Of a stretch of DNA of 64,000 nucleotides, positions 33,793 to 44,972 are shown one piece after another; within the stretch, counting starts at the first letter, position 1; every line of letters starts with the position of its first letter. The stretch is taken from the NCBI GenBank assembly GCA_027604705.1, contig JADHYV010000061.1:44381-108380 (forward strand), read 5' to 3'. Below the pieces are notes generated by a model. It was not told where the DNA came from. It searched no databases and was given only the letters and a program-made list of their open reading frames with translations. A program made the translations under genes and the position numbers. The stretch comes from Allomyces arbusculus. Lineage: Eukaryota; Blastocladiomycota; Blastocladiomycetes; Blastocladiales; Blastocladiaceae.

Positions 33793-34867
33793 CTACAGGG
33801 TGGAGAACAGTGAGGTAAGCCAGAAGAACACGACTGATAGAGCGTGAAGAGCCATTGTACCGGCCGGGTCGATCGGCGCGGGCGCCTCGTTCGTGCCCGC
33901 GGCGATGCGCTGGAACGACGCGTCACGGCTCGGGTTCTTGATGAAGGCGGGGGTGCCCTCGTTGGTTACCGAGGCACTGTTTTCCGAAAGCGAGGGCAGA
34001 GTGAAGTAAGGTGATGAGCAGGAAGCCAGGCATCGCAACGTAGCCCACAACGTACATGGAAATCTTGTCAGCACCCTCGGCCGCCTGTGCGGCAATGAGC
34101 TTCTTCCACGCGTCGTGCGTCTCCTCAATCACCTGCATTGCGTAGGCGCGGTCCCTGGCCTTGCCGCCAAACGCAAACTCGTTGGCGGGTTTGCCGTCGG
34201 GCATCTTGTAGACACGGAACCACTCGGTCGTGGCAGCCAGCAGGCCCGCCATGTGCTTCTCGACGTCGCCGATATCGTTGAGCTTGTCGGCGAGCGGGTC
34301 CTTGACGTCAATCACAATCACCTTCCAGTCGGTCTCGCCCTCGTCGAGCAGCGCCATGACGCCCAACACCTTGACCTGCTTGACCTGGCCCGTGTACCCA
34401 ATGAGCTCGCCAATCTCGCACACGTCGAGAGGGTCATTGTCGCCCTTGCACCCCGTGTCGGGCGTAACGTGCGCCGGATCCTCCCACGTCTGCGGAAACG
34501 CGCCATAATTCCAAATATACCCGTGGTGCGGGAACACGTTGCGCACGTAGCGCAGCTTGCCCTTCTTCACGTCCTGCTTGAGCGGGTTCAGGTACTCTTC
34601 CTTGCAAATCTCGAGCTTGGCATTGGTCCACCTCGGGATCTCAACCACCATGTTGAGCACGCCGCGCGTGCGGTCGGCATACAGCGGAATGTCGTGGAAC
34701 GGCGACACGGGCTGACCGTTCTTTTCAATGTAGACGCGGTGGTCGAGCGTGTTGGGCGCGCGCACGGAGCGAACGCCGTATTCGCTCGCACCCGCGGCAG
34801 TCGATAGGGACCGCGTTGCGGCCGAACGCAGGTGCTGTTGCAACATCGATCGGACAGCGCGCTGCAT
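33793..34867 (-). CDS. Family I inorganic pyrophosphatase, mitochondrial type with C-terminal hydrophobic tail
   Basis: Two exons: 34056-34867 and 33793-33976 (intron 33977-34055, gtacgt...aacag), 331 residues. The first 25 residues ([20 protein letters not shown]) look like a mitochondrial presequence. The catalytic core has all family marks: [44 protein letters not shown] (metal-binding aspartates), [20 protein letters not shown] and DPLADKLND. It hydrolyses PPi to phosphate. Splicing gives [16 protein letters not shown], then a run of about 19 hydrophobic residues ([20 protein letters not shown]) at the very C-terminus, which soluble family members lack. This suggests a membrane-attached mitochondrial enzyme. 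The open frame extends far upstream of the chosen Met without another good start. Confidence 0.92.
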
Positions 34868-35268
34868 CTTCTTGTTTTTGGCCCAAATCAAGGGTGATTG
34901 CAGCGGGTTCAAAGGCTGCTCGGTGATGGGGAGGAAACGCACGGGGATGTCAGTCCCAGAACAGTTTGAACAATCGGCAGTGACTTGAACACTGAAGCAA
35001 CAACAACCATCCGGCAAAAGTCGGAATGGCCGTCGCTTTGCTGCCAAACACCGCCAAACTGAATGGAAACGCAGAGGAATGGATTGAACGCATATGTATG
35101 GACAGTGATGCCGAGTTGTCTCCAAGTTCAAGAAATCACCAGTCGCTGCTCGTTCGAACTCTGTCAAGAGAAAATGGATTGCGAGGAACAGTGCCAGAAT
35201 CACAGTCAGAGCACCATTCCAGAGTCAGAGCACCATACCTGCTCCCACTTTCGGGTGGAGAAGACAGA
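34868..35268. promoter_or_regulatory. Intergenic region between two minus-strand genes
   Basis: About 400 bases: promoter of the pyrophosphatase gene and 3' flank of IFT81. A nearly perfect tandem copy of a 13-base word (agagcaccat / tccagagtcagagcaccat) lies at about 35208-35235. Nothing else is recognised. Confidence 0.4.
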
Positions 35269-37689
35269 TCATGAGCGTACCACAATCTCCTCGTAGTCGG
35301 CCGCGGGCTGCACACCCAACTTGGCCGCATTGCCGCGGTCCGCGATCCGGCGCTTGTTGATGTCGACCTGCACCTGCAAGAGTTGCAACAGCGTGGAGTA
35401 CCCTTGCAGCTGGCGCAAGTTCCCGTCAAACGCGTTTTTGACCTGCTTTTGCCGCTCGCGCAACTGGCGCCCTGTGGCCTCGGCCTCGAGAATCTTGCGG
35501 TTGTAGAGATCGCGATACGACTTGAACCCACGCGTGCGCTGCACGGCATCAAGCACCTCGTCGCCGCCAATGTAGGCCTTCATTTCCTGGAGCACCGTGT
35601 CCATGTGCGCGTCGGCTTGGGCGACCATGTGCGTCACGTAGTGCCACCGCGACTCGTCAGCGCCCGACTCAGCCTGCAGCTGCCGCAAATCCGCTTCGAG
35701 CTGCGCAATCTCTGTTTCGAGCCCAAGGACGACCGCATCAAACTCGCGCTTGCGTCGCGTGTACGTGGCCTCAGTCTCGCCCGCCTGTGCGCGCAGCGAC
35801 TTGAGTTCCTGAATCGCCGGCGCGAGCGTGGCTTTCTTGTCCGCAATCGCCTGCATCAGCTGCTGCACGAGCGCGGTCATGTCGTGCATCGTCTCGGCCT
35901 TGGCCGCGTCCACGTTACTCTTCTTTTCCGAGACCGACTCGAGCGTCGCCTTAGTGTTGCGGAACCCGGACACCCCCTGCCGCTGCTCGAGCGCCTGCAG
36001 CGACCGCTCGAGCGTTTGCTTCTTGGCCGTGAGAAGCTCGCGCGTGCGTTCCAAGACACCGTTCTCGGTCGTTTGCCAGTGCAGGTCCTGCCGCTTGGCT
36101 TTGTACTGGTTCGATTTGACACGCAGCTCGGCCACGTACTGCTTGAACTCATCGCCGCGCGGAATCGACGATGGCGCCTTACTCTGCTTCTCGGCGAGCT
36201 CACGCTTGGCGTCGTCGACGGCCAGCATCAGCTCGTGCAATTGCTCGGCAGCGGCGTTTTTCTTGTTGGCAATGACGGTCGCTTGTTGCCGGAAGAGCGA
36301 GAGCTTGTCTTGCGTGTTGCTATTTTGCGCGTTCGAAAGTCAGTGTTGGAAGAGAACGGTATGCTGAGAGCACAGCTATGTACTGCTTCATGACGCGTCG
36401 TTCCGTCAAGTCCTTGAGCTCCTCGTTCAGCGACTCGACCTCGGCCTCGAGCTTGACAATCTCCGACGTCGACCACTGCGGCTCGTTGAGAATGCGCTGT
36501 AACGTGTCAACAGACACCTGCACGGCTTGCAGGTCCTACATCCGCCACGCACGCATGGGTCAGAAGACAAGAAACCCAGCGTCACGATTCAATTGGTGGA
36601 CCTTGGGCAATTTCTCGGTACACAAGAACTCGTTGGTCTTGCGGTCCTGCTCGAGCCGAGCCAACAAACGTTGCGGGTCGACCTTGGCCATATCCTTGGC
36701 GTCGTTGAGCCGCTGCCGCATCGTCGTGAGCCGGTTCTGCGTCGCCGTCAGCTGCACCTTCAGGTCGCGAGCACGGTCCTGCAGCTGCTTTTCGCGCAAC
36801 TGCTCCTGCCGCAGCTCTCGTGCGGCCTGCAGCCACTTGGCTGAGTTCGGCTACGAGGCGAGAAATGGTGGGTGAATGAGGAACACGTTGAGGACGAGGC
36901 GCGTTGGAAAGTCGTACGTAGTCCTTGGCGTCGCGCTGGTGCCGCTGCAGCTTGCCCTGGACAAGCTGCTTCTCTTCCTCCATTTGCTGAATCTCGCGCT
37001 TGAGGTCATTGGTCTGCTGTGACTCCTCGTGCATGTGCTCGGCCTGCGAGAGCAGCTCCCCGAACTCTTCTTGTCGGTTGCGAAGTTGTTGCAGGAGATC
37101 CGCGATCGCTGATTGAAGAGCGTGCAAGCGAGCAGCGTCAGTACGTCGGCCCGAGCGCAAATGTGTCCGAGATATGACGGCGACGAACCGGGATCAGCGG
37201 TAAACTCCATAGGGATGGGGAGGTCGCGGCAAAAGCGGCCGCGGTAGGCACGGCGCTTGTTCTCGTTGATATCCTTGAGCAAGAAGCTCAGGATGTGGAG
37301 AATGAAAGGCCGGTCCGTCCCCGAGATGATTTTCTGAACGACATCGGGGCTACGTGGGCTTGCCGTCAGTCAAACCAGCAATCACGGCAGCCACGATTTC
37401 CGCTTCGGGCCACGACATACACGGGCGCCGTCTCGAACCCGAGCGACAGGACCAGAAAGTCGGCCATGCGCTGCGACGTGATTTCGGGCAGCTCGTTGCG
37501 AATGTCGATCGCATGGATGGAGTTGGGTGTGTCGCTGTCGATGTGGGCAATAACCTCGTTGAGCAGTGCAATCAGGTCCGGGTAGGGCAGGTCGTCGTGC
37601 AGCGCAATCACCGAGAATTTCTTGTTGAATGGCGGCTTGGCAAGCGTGTCGGCGACGAAGCGCAGGTCGGTCGGGCCCGGCGCGGCCAT
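35269..37689 (-). CDS. IFT81: Intraflagellar transport protein 81 (IFT-B core)
   Basis: Six exons: 37421-37689, 37189-37349, 36918-37108, 36602-36850, 36384-36535, 35269-36319, giving 690 residues (human about 676). The N-terminal calponin-homology-like domain (residues 1 to about 125) binds tubulin with IFT74; KPPFNKKFSVIALHDD and NELPEITSQRMADFLVL mark it. The rest is coiled coil with family landmarks after correct splicing: KDINENKRRAYRGRF, TMRQRLNDAKDMAK, KLSLFRQQATVIANKK, GDEFKQYVAELRVKSNQYK and SRWHYVTHMVAQADAHMDTV. All introns are GT-AG and in phase. IFT81 carries tubulin into growing cilia, so the organism makes flagella. It is head to head with CCDC146. Confidence 0.97.
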
Positions 37690-38087
37690 GGCGCGGGATT
37701 GATCCAAAAAGGGGGGTTATTGTCGAGATATTGCCGGAAGACGGGGCCGTAGCAGCAATTTTGGGTGTGGGGAGAAGGTCGGCTCTGCACCAGGAACGCC
37801 ACGGCTCAAGGTCAGCAGCGAGAGTCGAGCACTCCCCTCGCGGACTGCCCCTTTCTCACGTGAATCATCAACTGTTCTGATCAGTATAGCCGTCCGCGGT
37901 TGCAACGGCCTGCAGGTTCACAACACTCGAGGCCATCGGCATCCGCAACCACACAGCACCAGCACACTCGTTCAACTAACTACCTGCATTCTGCGCCGAT
38001 CCTACGGCGGGACCGACCGACCCAATCGCATGATGCCAGCCTTGCCGCTTCGCTAGCCGGACCCGACCCCTTCTGGCCGCCTTCACG
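37690..38087. promoter_or_regulatory. Bidirectional promoter shared by IFT81 and CCDC146
   Basis: 398 bases separate the two start codons on opposite strands. Both products act in cilia, so a shared regulated promoter is likely. A palindromic word ggttgcaacgg at about 37898-37908 resembles half-sites of the RFX X-box used by ciliary genes, but it lacks the usual spacer. Treat it as a candidate only. Confidence 0.5.
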
Positions 38088-41000
38088 ATGCCGTCGGCCC
38101 CGTCCCCACCGCCTCAGGGCGACCGGCAGGGGAGTGCCGGGACCGACGCCCCGCCAGCGCCACTCTCCACCACTTCCGATCCCGTAGCGCCCGCCGATCC
38201 CGCCGCCAGTAATTCGCCGCGATCCACGACCATCCCGCCGAGCACAGCGCCGAGCCCCAAACCACCCGCCAAGGATGACATTGCGAGCGAGCAGGATTCG
38301 CCCGAGGATGAGAGCTTTGTCGACGAGGACCTCCTCAACTCGGGCCTGTTCAATATCGAATCGAGCTCGGCGTTCAAGTTTCTCGATGCGCTGCGCGCCA
38401 AGGAGCAAATTTCGACCGCGCGGTTCGTCTTTATTGCTCTCAACCACGACAGGTTTTGTGGCCCAACGACGGAGTCTGATGGTGGGAGTGTCTATGATCC
38501 AGGGCTGAGGAGCTCAAGCGCAAGCACCACTCGCTCTACCAGTACATTCTCATGGCGTTCGAGTACGAAAAGGCCATGATCAAAAAGTCCAAGACGTTGC
38601 AGGCCGAGGTCTCCAAGCAGAAGATGGATATGGACAAGACTGGCACCAAAGTCTACGACGACAATGCCGAGATTGGCGAGCTGAAACGCGAGCTGCTTCG
38701 GGTCCGTCTTTGGGACGACGATTTTTTCTTGTCGCTACTTGATCTGACGTCCTCGTTTCTTTTCCACCTCCAGTGCCAAAACGAGGTCACGCTCGCGCAA
38801 GAGCGCGAGGCCAAGTACTCTAAGGACATTGAGGAGGCGCTCATTACCAAGGAAGGGTTGCTCGAGGATATCGAGGAGATTCGCCGACACAAGACCGACA
38901 TGCTCGAGCCGCAGCTGATTGCCAACACAAAGGAGATCAAGCTCGACCTGATTCAGCGCAAGCACCAAGTGGAGAACCTCGAAAAGGATCTCGAGGAAAA
39001 AGAGCAGATGCACGAGAACGCGGCCAAGGACAAGGAGCGATTACTCGCCGAACGCGAAAAGCAGGAGATTGCGCTTGCCAAGGCCAACGAAATGCCGGGC
39101 AAGATCATGAAGCAGGCCGAGGTCCTGCGCGACGGGATCGCCAGTTTGGTGATTGAGAACGTCAAGCAGGGGCAGCTCGGCGCGCAGCTCGAAAAGGATG
39201 CCGAGAAACTGACCAAGAAACGACGAGTACGTCATACTTGCTGTTCGCAACCATGTCTCACCGACGCGACAGCTCATCTTTCGCGCTTATGAAGGAACTA
39301 GAGGAGGACCGCGCCGCCCTTGCCGCCGAATTTGAGCAGCGCAAGGAGGAAATGCTCGAGCGCGAGCGTGCTTGCGACGACATTTTCCGCGAGCACGAGC
39401 AGGCCAAGCTGTTGCTGACGCAGCAAGAAGAGGAGCGGCAACGGCTCGAGCTGGCGCTGACGGCGGCCGACGCCAAGATCCGCGCCGACCACGAGGCGCT
39501 TCTGCGGTGCGTTCGCGAAAAGGATCATCTTGTCAAGGTCTACCGCAAGCTCGAGGGCACGGTCAACGCGGCCGTCGCCACGGTCCCGGGCGCGCGGCAG
39601 ACGCACCAGGACGTACTGCTTGCGCTCGACGTTGCACAGCGCGACGCCAAGCACTACCGCACGCAGGCGCGCACGGTGCGCCGTGAGATTGACGTGTTGC
39701 TGCACACGTACCTCGAAGCCGAGCGCATGTCCGCTGGCGAAAAGGAACTATTCGCGGCGCGGCTCGAGGCGAACCGCACGCTCGAGCACGAAATCAATGC
39801 ACTCGCGCGCAAGATGGAGCAGCTCGAGCGTGCGATTGTACAGGCCAAGTATGAACGTGAAATGAAGGCCCGCGAGCTGTTGCGCACCGAGGCGCGGTTC
39901 CGGAAAGCGCGCGACGATGCAGCGCATCGCGACATGGAGGTGCAGGATGCGCTGAAAAAGGCCGACGAGGCTCAGTCGCGGCTCGCGGATTTCGCGTCGC
40001 GGTACGATAACGTCAAGAACGAGCGCAACCGCTACGTCAACTTGATTGCCAGCTCGCAGCAGCGCGCCGTGGAAATGAAGGAAAAGGCCCGGATATTGCG
40101 CTCGGAAATCGAGATTTTGCGCACCGAGATTGCCGGCAAGGACCGTGCGCTCGCCCGGCAGCGGCAAGAGAACACGGCCGATTTGTCGCGCCGCGATAAC
40201 GCCAAGATGGAGGCCAATCGGCTCATGGTGCAGTACCGCGAACGGCGGTCGTTGATTGACCAGCAAACGGGCCGGATCGATACCTTGTCGACGTCGCTGT
40301 CGAGCTGCGCCGCCGAGCTGGCGACGCTCAAGTCGCGGTACGAAGTGGTCGTCAACGAGCGAAACGCGGCCGGGCTCCAGTATCTCGAGCGCAACGACGA
40401 GCTGTGCATGCTCTACGAAAAGTGCAACCAGCAGGAGCGTGTCATGCTCAATGGCGAGGCCGAGTTGCGATTGCTCGAGGACCGCATCCGGTCTTTGTCT
40501 CGTGTCAAGGGCGAGCTCGACCGCACGGTCCGGCTGCTGCGCGCGCGCGTGCCCAAGATGCACAAGCTGCTCACCGACTACGAGTCGCTGCGCGCGCAGG
40601 TCAAGGAAGCCAAAACGCAGGTGCTCGAGCTGTCTAAGATCATGGGTGCGACTGATTTCTTATCGTTTCTGCTCGCAAAATAATGCTGACGTGCATTTGT
40701 CATGTCAACAGAGACACCAACTACCGAGCGTGTACGCGATCTCAAGGGCGCGGATCCGGCTCAGGAAGAGCTCGTGGCCAAGGTGCGCAAACTCGAGTTG
40801 CGACTCGCGCAGCAAGAGGAAAAGCTGCTCGAAAAGGACCTGGTGCTCGAGGAGATTGCGCACCTGACGGAGCGGCTGCGGTCGCAAACGCAGCTCGGGC
40901 GCACCGAGTCGGCCGAAGTCATGGGTCGCATGAACACGGTCGCACGCAAGCTCTCGCAGACGGCGCGCACGGCCATGGCCACGGTCGCCGAGCTGTCCAT

Positions 41001-41520
41001 GGCGCAGGCGCTCTCGGCAGCGCTCGGCGCCGAAGTCGAGGGCAAAAACGCGTTGCTTGAGCGGGTCCGCAGCGCCGTGCCCGTCGACGAGCCGGGCAAT
41101 TACGTATCGGCGGCCAGTGCCGTGATTGGCAATGATCCGCTGTTGGCGGCGGTACCTGACTTTGACACCGAGTGGGCCAAGCTCGAGGAACGACGCCGCA
41201 AGCGCGTTGCGCAGTCCCAGCACCAGGCACGCAAGCGGCGCACGGCGGGCGAAGCGGCGATTGATGAGGCGCAAATGTGCGGCGATTGGATGCGGTTGCC
41301 CGAGTTTGACACCCCGACCTACCTGTTGCCGACGGGCATCAAAACAACGGCACTACCAAGGCCCAACGCGTACTTGCCGTCGGCGCCCGAGGCCCTGCCC
41401 GTGCCCAAGCCGTACGGCGGGCACGCGCCGTTCAAGCCGTCCAACGAGCGCATGGCGGCCACGGCGGGTGGCAACCTCAAGTACTACCGGAAGCCCGTGC
41501 AAAAACCGATAGAGATCTAG
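38088..41520 (+). CDS. CCDC146: Coiled-coil protein CCDC146/MBO2, cilium/centriole associated
   Basis: Five exons: 38088-38452, 38503-38701, 38774-39226, 39295-40645, 40712-41520, giving 1058 residues. A disordered Pro/Ser-rich N-terminus (about 100 residues) leads into almost continuous coiled coil. The C-terminal block YLLPTGIKTTALPRPNAYLP, GGHAPFKPSN and KYYRKPVQKPIEI matches the conserved end of CCDC146/Chlamydomonas MBO2. These proteins sit on axonemal or centriolar microtubules and affect waveform in algae and sperm tail formation in mammals. The first intron is only 50 bases. The second (72 bases) and adjoining sequence are in frame, so it could be misread as coding. Confidence 0.9.
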
Positions 41521-42202
41521 ACTTGTGTGGGACTGGCGACGTTGTACGAATTGCAGTGGGGGGCATGTTGCGGGCCAGGGCGAGTCCTCATCTCTCAAAT
41601 ATATCCATACCGTTGGCGTGGTTTGCATGTCGGCCTCACGGGCTGATCAGCTCCGATCAGAGCGGCGGGCGAGGACCCAGACTGTGGTGTGGAAGCGCTG
41701 TGTGGGCTGCGCTGCGGACGACGCCTCTCCGCTCCCATCCACTACCGTCTGGCCGTCGTCATCGTGGAAAGTACACCTCATCACTATCGATTTTGCTGTG
41801 CGCGGCCCTGCCGGCGCCGCTCAACGAAATATCTTGGCGCAATCGACACGCCAGCACGACGAGACGACGGCATCGCGGTCGACGGCTGCAGCTCCGCGGC
41901 CAGCTGCAACTCTCAAGTCAACAAGAAACGACCATCAGCAACTACCACGTCAAGGAGTGCGGGTCGACTGCCCACGACACGCACCGTTCCGGCCTGTACC
42001 ATTCCCGACATCATTCGCGCACCCGCGTGCGCACCCACCGTTCTCCCGAGGACCTGCCGCGCGTCTCGATTATTTTTTCCGGCGCTCTCCTGGCGCCGCC
42101 CACCCAATCAACGCTTTGTCGCGGCGGCTCCGACTTTCGGACCGCTTGCCGCCGCCGCCCCGCGCCACTGTGCGGCTCCTCAAGACCCGCCCGCCGATTG
42201 TC
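41521..42202. promoter_or_regulatory. Intergenic region upstream of the diverged actinoporin-like/EEP gene
   Basis: About 680 bases. The reading frame of the next gene is open leftwards into this region, but composition does not look coding. Nothing else is recognised. Confidence 0.4.
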
Positions 42203-44451
42203 ATGCTCTCTTCAGTATGTGCCGATGACAACCGCCACCGCCACCTGGCCCACAAGGTCATGAACCTGACGCACCACGACCTGGTGCTCGTGCTCGACCA
42301 CCACGAGTCAGGCCGGTGGTCACTGCCGCCGGCAGCGTTTGTGCCCGCGCAGGATGCGGCCTCGTTTTGCTCGTGCAATCGCAACGGCGAAATGACGGGC
42401 ACGGCGGGTGCCTACTGTTACCGGCTGCGCGCGCCCGTACGCGGCGAACTGGTCGACTTCTATATCGTGTTCCTCTACTCGAATCCGCTGGTTGGTTCGT
42501 ATTGGCTGGAGGAGCGTGGAAAACAATGGATGGCTCGATTGATTGCGTTGTGTGTGGCCGATTTTTGTTAGGCTCGTTCAAGGCCGGCATCAAAGTGTAT
42601 CGCGGCGACGAACCCACGCACGAGCGGCTCCGACTCGACTACCAGTCAGTCACGTCGAATCGCACTGAGGTCCTGTTTGGTACCGACGACAGCGACGAAG
42701 GCTACTTGGCCGTCAGCATCCCAGGCTCGCGCGTCGTGTTCGAGGTGCGCGAAACGCACGGATCGCCCTTTGTTACGCCCGTCTCGACGCCGCTATTCGA
42801 CACGATGCCCTTTTTGCCGCACGTGTGCCGGCTCACGGGCGCGTCGTTTGGCAGCGGACAAAAGAAGCTCGGCGGGTCCGGCCGCGGTGCCAGTGCACGC
42901 AAGGCCAAACTGTCGGCTGGGCCCTTCTACCCGAACGTGGCCCCGTACCGACCTGGCTCGCTCTACCACTTGAAACTCGCCTACGTGAACCTCGACGTGA
43001 TCCCGCCAAAAGACCGTTCCAAGATCGATGCCATGGACGCGATTGCTCAATTGCTCGCGTCATTTAACGTCGTGTGTGTGCAAAACGTGCACAAGGCCGG
43101 CATCACCAAGGCCGTGGCGGCTGCGGCATCGCGTGGGGTGACTGCGGTTCATGGTGCGTTTCGCGCTACGAATTTGATTTCGCCACATCAACTGATGTGA
43201 CACTTGAACCTCTGTAGATCGCGACATGCTCGTTTTGAGCGAGTACCCCATTTTGGACCACGAGTTTGTGCCGTTTCGTATTATTGACAAGAACGTGAGG
43301 TATATCCTGTTTTTCTCCAACCTGTCACTTGACATCAATCCCGCTCACGCTCATCCACCACTAGCCCGTACGCGCCCGGATTCCTGTTTGTCAAGATCCT
43401 GCTCCCGCAAGGCGGCGCCGCCACCTTCATCCTGACTCGGTTGCACTCGGTGGTACCATTACGTGCCCGACCACCCACCAGCCTGTCGTCTCCCTTGCAC
43501 TACGAGGCTGCATCGGTCCGCTTCTCGCAGTTTCTCGACATCATGGCCTACATTAGGCGACGACCGACGATGCTTGAGGACGGTCTCTTCCTCATGGGCG
43601 ACTTGGCCGTCACGCCGCCGGAACCACCGGAAATCGCGCCGGACCTGCTCATGAAACCGGCTCCCTCGGAGCAGGAGCCCTACCCGTCGCTGCCCGACGA
43701 AGCCGATATTCCACCCTTCTGTCCATGTCGCAACACGACCGACGGCGACGGTTCGTTCCGCACGCTGCTGAACCTGGCATGGCGCAGTACCGGCGCGCAA
43801 CTCGCACTCGACCTGTTCCATGACGCGAGCATGGATGCGCCGTTAAGCCACTTCATGGACATGGTCGCGGCCATCGCCAAGGACCAGCCGCCGGCACCCG
43901 ATACAGTTGCAGGTCGTGACCGCGTCATGTTTCTCGCGGCGCCGACAGAGCTCGTGCACATTGGGGCCAATTTCGCGCGGCGATCGTCGCACCTGATCGC
44001 ACCCCCGCCCGAAATGCTGCTCGATCCGCCAGCGCCATTACCGCCCGTCGACACGACCAAGTTCCACATCGACTTGACGGTGACCCCACCGGCACCTAGT
44101 GACGACGCGGAACGTGCCGTGTCGCCCGCTGCGAGTACGGACTCCGGGTACGTCGAGGGCATGCTCCTGTCGGCACCGGCATCGCCCATGTCGCCGCGAA
44201 TCACAATGTCAGCACCGCCGCCATTACCACCGCGGGCACGATCGCGGTCAAGGTCGCGTGTGCGGACTGAGGACGCAGATGAACCCGCCAAGGTCCTTCG
44301 GCAATTGGAAATTGGTCTCGAGCGACGCGTCGTGGATGTGCCCATGGTCCAGGGCAAGCGCACGGTGCATGTCGCGATTGAGTTTCAGGCTGTGGGTGTA
44401 CAAGACCATTCGGCCGATTATCGCAAGCGGATGTTGAGGAGGTTAGGGTGA
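42203..44451 (+). CDS. Diverged actinoporin-like/EEP fusion, probable pseudoenzyme
   Basis: Exons 42203-42494, 42572-43153, 43218-43299, 43365-44451 (introns 77, 64 and 65 bases), 680 residues. It aligns along its length with the intact gene at 12918-14743, and its first intron falls at the same codon and phase. The N-terminal domain keeps HHESGRW, MTGTAGAYCY and FLYSNPLVG. In the phosphodiesterase part the metal-binding Glu (LQE) is Asn (CVQNVH), GDFN is GDLA, and the NLHLQ site reads TRLHS. The last motif is QDHSADY, with Asp-His kept. Pro-rich insertions fill two loops, and the C-terminus holds an RSRSRSR cluster. The frame is intact and the gene spliced, so it seems expressed but catalytically dead. 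Confidence 0.72.
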
Positions 44452-44972
44452 TTGTTGCGTTGCCGTTTGTCGTACTTTTGCGTGTTGGGTCTGTGCTGTC
44501 ATGCTCAGTTTTGTCGTAATCTGTGATGTGACCTAATGAGGAAATCGTCGTTGCGATGGGAACTTGCAGGTCGCTGCTCTTTGCTGTCGTGAGAAGGCCG
44601 GATCGATCAGGAGCGAAAGGTGGAGGCCGAGCAGACGATGTAGAAATTGCTTCGGGTCGAAGAAAATCCACAAAGAGAGCGTTTGACGTGGTCGATCAGT
44701 CTGACGTGGTGGCTACTTGCTCATCGAGCGAAGAGTTAAGTCGTTTTTGTCGTCGTCGACGAAAACGAGCCAGGTCTTGCCACCGTGATAGCTCAACTGC
44801 AGCCATCCCACTGCCCGCAGCACGCCAAAAAGAGACAGCCTTGGCGGCCGCTGGAATCTGCGACGAGCCGCACCGCATCCTGCTGGTCCGGCCTGAACCT
44901 TTCAGCTCAACCGCGCAACTGCACTCGTGCCCACTCCCGTCGAAATTGCGTGCACCTTGAAGTCATTCCAGC
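44452..44972. promoter_or_regulatory. Upstream region of MCM2
   Basis: About 520 bases between two plus-strand genes. No recognisable gene. It contains the MCM2 promoter. Confidence 0.45.
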
